Assembly (NCBI GenBank): GCA_947178215.1
Contig: CAMWXJ010000013.1
Span: forward strand, 24,906-88,905
Direction: 5' to 3'
Length of the DNA: 64,000 nucleotides
Source: an uncultured Porphyromonadaceae bacterium
GTDB lineage: Bacteria > Bacteroidota > Bacteroidia > Bacteroidales > Muribaculaceae
Shown: positions 62,133 through 64,000 of the stretch, piece by piece
Position numbering within the stretch: position 1 is the first letter of the stretch
Layout of the letters: every line of letters begins with the position of its first letter
The notes under the pieces: model-generated
Database searches by the model: none
Told to the model about the DNA's origin: nothing
What the model saw: the letters and a program-made list of their open reading frames with translations, nothing else
Position numbers and translations under genes: made by a program

Positions 62133-62591
62133 ATGAGAAAATATGATTTTGCAAATATAACCGTGCGCCCATTCCCTACAATTTCAGATTTATCAAACCC
62201 TTATATTTTTGGTGGAATTAAATCTGTCATAAATGTTTCGGAGAAAAGGAACATATTTATAACAGATTACTACAAAGCTCATTCAATTGAATATCATCAC
62301 TTACCTCTTAAGGAGTGTGTGTCTGATATGGGCTGGCTTAATATATTGAAATGTACCGAAATAATCATTGATAATGTCAGAAAAGATATTCCTACCATCG
62401 TGCATTGCGTAGGAGGCAATAATCGAAGTCCATTAGTAGTTGAATGTGCTTTTTATGCTCTGCACGGATACCATCTAATTGATGAGTACAAAGGAGCAAA
62501 AAATCATTTGCTTTACAACGTAGAACAAGGGTATCTACCTTTGACGCAACAAGACATTGAACGAGAATTAAATTCATTAATAGTAAGGTAA
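62133..62591 (+). CDS. CX5R protein phosphatase (dual-specificity-like)
   Basis: A 152-residue protein with the cysteine phosphatase P-loop VHCVGGNNRS (Cys92, Arg98, Ser99), which is the C-X5-R-S signature, and a candidate general-acid Asp65 upstream. Size fits small dual-specificity/tyrosine phosphatases. It would dephosphorylate protein Tyr/Ser/Thr, or possibly RNA or lipids. Second gene of the cargo operon: preceded by AAAGGAAAG, a good ribosome site, and ending 2 bases before the protease gene. Confidence 0.82.
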   Translation: MRKYDFANITVRPFPTISDLSNPYIFGGIKSVINVSEKRNIFITDYYKAHSIEYHHLPLKECVSDMGWLNILKCTEIIIDNVRKDIPTIVHCVGGNNRSPLVVECAFYALHGYHLIDEYKGAKNHLLYNVEQGYLPLTQQDIERELNSLIVR

Positions 62592-62593
62592 AT

Positions 62594-62995
62594 ATGGAAT
62601 ATCCAATACACTTCGGTTTAGAAAAGGCTGGTTTACCGCTTATTCTGACCACAGAGACCCCCCAGAACTTGTGCTTTCTGATTGACACAGGTTCCACGAA
62701 TGATGTAATCTTTGACTTTGTATATCAGCATTTCAAAGACTACTTTACACCAACTTCAGATAGTCAAAACATCATGGGGATTGATGGTTCATTAAAACCA
62801 ACTATCATCGTTAATGCAGACCTGCAATTTGATGATTTAAGGTATGAAGCACCCTTTGTTCTTCTTGAAGCCAATGATGCCATAAATCAAGTACAGGCAG
62901 AAACAGGCATACAGATACATGGAGTCTTAGGCATACCATTTCTTATGGAGAATAAATGTCTGATAGACTTTGATAAACTGATTATTAAAGGTTAA
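62594..62995 (+). CDS. Retropepsin-like aspartyl protease
   Basis: A 133-residue single-domain protease: FLIDTGSTNDVI holds the catalytic DTGS (31-34), and HGVLGIPFL near residue 110 matches the second signature of the clan AA fold (psi-loop followed by Gly). It should act as a homodimer, as retroviral and bacterial retropepsin-like proteases do. No signal peptide, so cytoplasmic. Third gene of the operon, 2 bases after the phosphatase and 6 bases before the next gene. Target unknown. Confidence 0.8.
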   Translation: MEYPIHFGLEKAGLPLILTTETPQNLCFLIDTGSTNDVIFDFVYQHFKDYFTPTSDSQNIMGIDGSLKPTIIVNADLQFDDLRYEAPFVLLEANDAINQVQAETGIQIHGVLGIPFLMENKCLIDFDKLIIKG

Positions 62996-63001
62996 TGGAA
63001 G

Positions 63002-63589
63002 ATGAAAACAGACAATTCTAATTTTTACAGAGATATAGAATATCAATATTTGGAACTTTTTAGAGATTGTGCCCTCTCTAAAGAGTTTTTACCAATATTC
63101 CAGAAATTTGATGAAATAATCTTTTTTCGTCGGAATATGTACTGCGTAGAGGAACCCACTAAAAAGGAAAAAGTATTTGATTATTTATCTGAGTTTTATG
63201 AAACTACAGAAGACATTGAATATTTAAGTATAAAATATCTTGTTGACGAAGAAAGCTATATTCTATACTTAATGCTTGATGGAACTAGATACTCTATTTG
63301 GATTGAGGCTAATAATAATCTAATATCCACATTGTGGATTAAAGAGATTTTTAATGATACATTGCCAAATGTAGCATCAGATATACTTAAGGCTGTTGCA
63401 CAGGCGTGGGAAAGTCGCCATTGGGTGTACATTGAAAATTTCTTAGATCGATACTTCAAGTTTGAGATGTATGGTTCTGAAGAAATATTTGGGAAACATA
63501 TATTAAGAGTTTGTTTAAAAACAAATGTTAATAAAAACAAGCATCAGTCGAAATTTCAGACACTTATTCTTTGGGGATTGTTTAAGTAA
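63002..63589 (+). CDS. Protein of unknown function, probably with an IS-altered C-terminus
   Basis: A 195-residue soluble protein: helical N-terminus (NFYRDIEYQYLELFRDCALS), a beta-rich middle (YILYLMLDGTRYSIWIEAN), another helix (VASDILKAVAQAWESRHWVY). Not recognised; size and fold pattern recall immunity-type proteins of toxin systems, but this is a guess. The last 25-30 residues (from RVCLKTN) are basic and look like read-through of the IS end at about 63509, so the original C-terminus may be lost. Fourth gene of the operon. Confidence 0.6.
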   Translation: MKTDNSNFYRDIEYQYLELFRDCALSKEFLPIFQKFDEIIFFRRNMYCVEEPTKKEKVFDYLSEFYETTEDIEYLSIKYLVDEESYILYLMLDGTRYSIWIEANNNLISTLWIKEIFNDTLPNVASDILKAVAQAWESRHWVYIENFLDRYFKFEMYGSEEIFGKHILRVCLKTNVNKNKHQSKFQTLILWGLFK

Positions 63590-64000
63590 ATGAATAAAAA
63601 CAAACAAAATCCAAGAATTATGTATCTGACCGATTTGACTGATGCTCAAAAAGAGTATATAAGAGGAACAATTCTCATGGACAACTGGCGTAGCAAATAT
63701 GATTTTTTTCTCATACTTGACGCAATAATTTATATCGATGTAAGCGGCTGTCAGTGGCGGTTGCTTCCGGCAGAATACCCCAAGTGGCAGATAGTCTATT
63801 ACTATTTCAGACGCTGGGGAGCGATGGATGCCTTTGCAGAACTTGAGGACGTACTTGTGGAGAAAGTCAGGCTTAGAAGAGGCGAGTCTCCGCATCCTAC
63901 GATTGGTGCTATCGACAGCGCAAGTTCCCGTTCCGCCCTCCCGCGTTCCCAAAAGGGAATTGACGGCAACAAGAAGGTCAAAGGCGTGAAACGCAACATA
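63509..64000 (+). mobile_element. IS5-family insertion sequence, left part
   Basis: Begins by my reading near GAGTTTGTTTAAAAACAAAT (63509 on), a sequence resembling the ends of Bacteroidota IS5-group elements, and continues with a transposase gene to the window end. Base composition turns richer in GC inside it. The exact left inverted repeat cannot be confirmed without the right end. Confidence 0.5.
63590..64000 (+). CDS. IS5-family (DUF4096-type) transposase, cut by window end
   Basis: Open from ATG 63590, directly after the TAA of the previous gene, through the end of the window (137 codons seen). The N-terminal DUF4096 domain reads LTDLTDAQKEYI, IIYIDVSGCQWRLLP, WQIVYYYFRRWGAMDAF. The start of the DDE nuclease follows: IGAIDSASSRSA with the first catalytic Asp, then GIDGNKKVKGVKRN, the family hallmark. 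ATG 63620 may be the actual start. It catalyses transposition of its IS. Confidence 0.88.
   Translation, partial: MNKNKQNPRIMYLTDLTDAQKEYIRGTILMDNWRSKYDFFLILDAIIYIDVSGCQWRLLPAEYPKWQIVYYYFRRWGAMDAFAELEDVLVEKVRLRRGESPHPTIGAIDSASSRSALPRSQKGIDGNKKVKGVKRNI

Overview
The window reads as a stretch of chromosome from a GC-rich member of the Bacteroidales, most like the gut family Muribaculaceae. The evidence is Bacteroidota-type promoters (TAnnTTTG at -7, TTTG/TTGG about 19-20 bases upstream), SusC-like/CarboxypepD_reg TonB-dependent barrels, many lipoproteins, an IlvA with an ACT domain, a folP-cdaA pair, DUF3256 and DUF3737 proteins, XylR-type (periplasmic-binding plus AraC) regulators and a tmRNA whose tag reads GENNYALAA. 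The genus assignment is inference. No rRNA, tRNA or CRISPR array was seen.

Layout. 1-5727: tightly packed operon of secreted phosphatases and a glycosidase ending in its likely regulator (alkaline phosphatase fragment, GH63/MGH1-like hydrolase, metallophosphoesterase-PA14, GDPD/PI-PLC-like lipoprotein, XylR-like). 5834-7521: decayed outer-membrane barrel gene. 7624-14155: MFS drug exporter, class A penicillin-binding protein, threonine deaminase, GldB-like lipoprotein and a thioredoxin-fold protein without its cysteines. 14158-15725: holA, divergent from an HsdR-N-like nuclease domain protein. 15727-24691 (minus): one long run folP, cdaA, deaD-like helicase, DUF3256, xseA, xseB, a TonB receptor and a lipoprotein. 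24822-30083 (minus): GH2 glycosidase and a 954-residue outer membrane barrel receptor. 30278-39487 (plus): small Gly/Trp/Pro-rich lipoprotein, MscS-type channel, a complete RND tripartite efflux set and an AGCS symporter. 39641-44247: GH18 lipoprotein, a small RbsD/FucU-like protein, hutH-hutI. 44336-54386 (minus): Rel-type ppGpp enzyme, lipoprotein, TamB, second AGCS symporter, DUF3737. 54593-55795: intact tyrosine recombinase of the invertase-like Bacteroidota class.

The tmRNA gene (56014-56412) marks a sharp boundary. To its right the DNA turns visibly AT-rich and carries mobile-element genes: a frameshifted tyrosine integrase next to the tmRNA 3' end, a small phage/ICE-type protein, a RecA-like (Sak4-type) ATPase and a DUF3871 protein. 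After a possible small RNA (61056-61218) there is a compact four-gene operon: WG-repeat protein, CX5R protein phosphatase, retropepsin-like protease and an unknown protein. An IS5-family transposase, cut by the window end, follows. I read this as the left part of an integrative element inserted in the 3' end of ssrA; its right end lies outside the window. The four-gene cargo operon is the best candidate here for an undescribed system. Its WG protein carries a C-terminal domain also found as the free-standing small protein at 58218.
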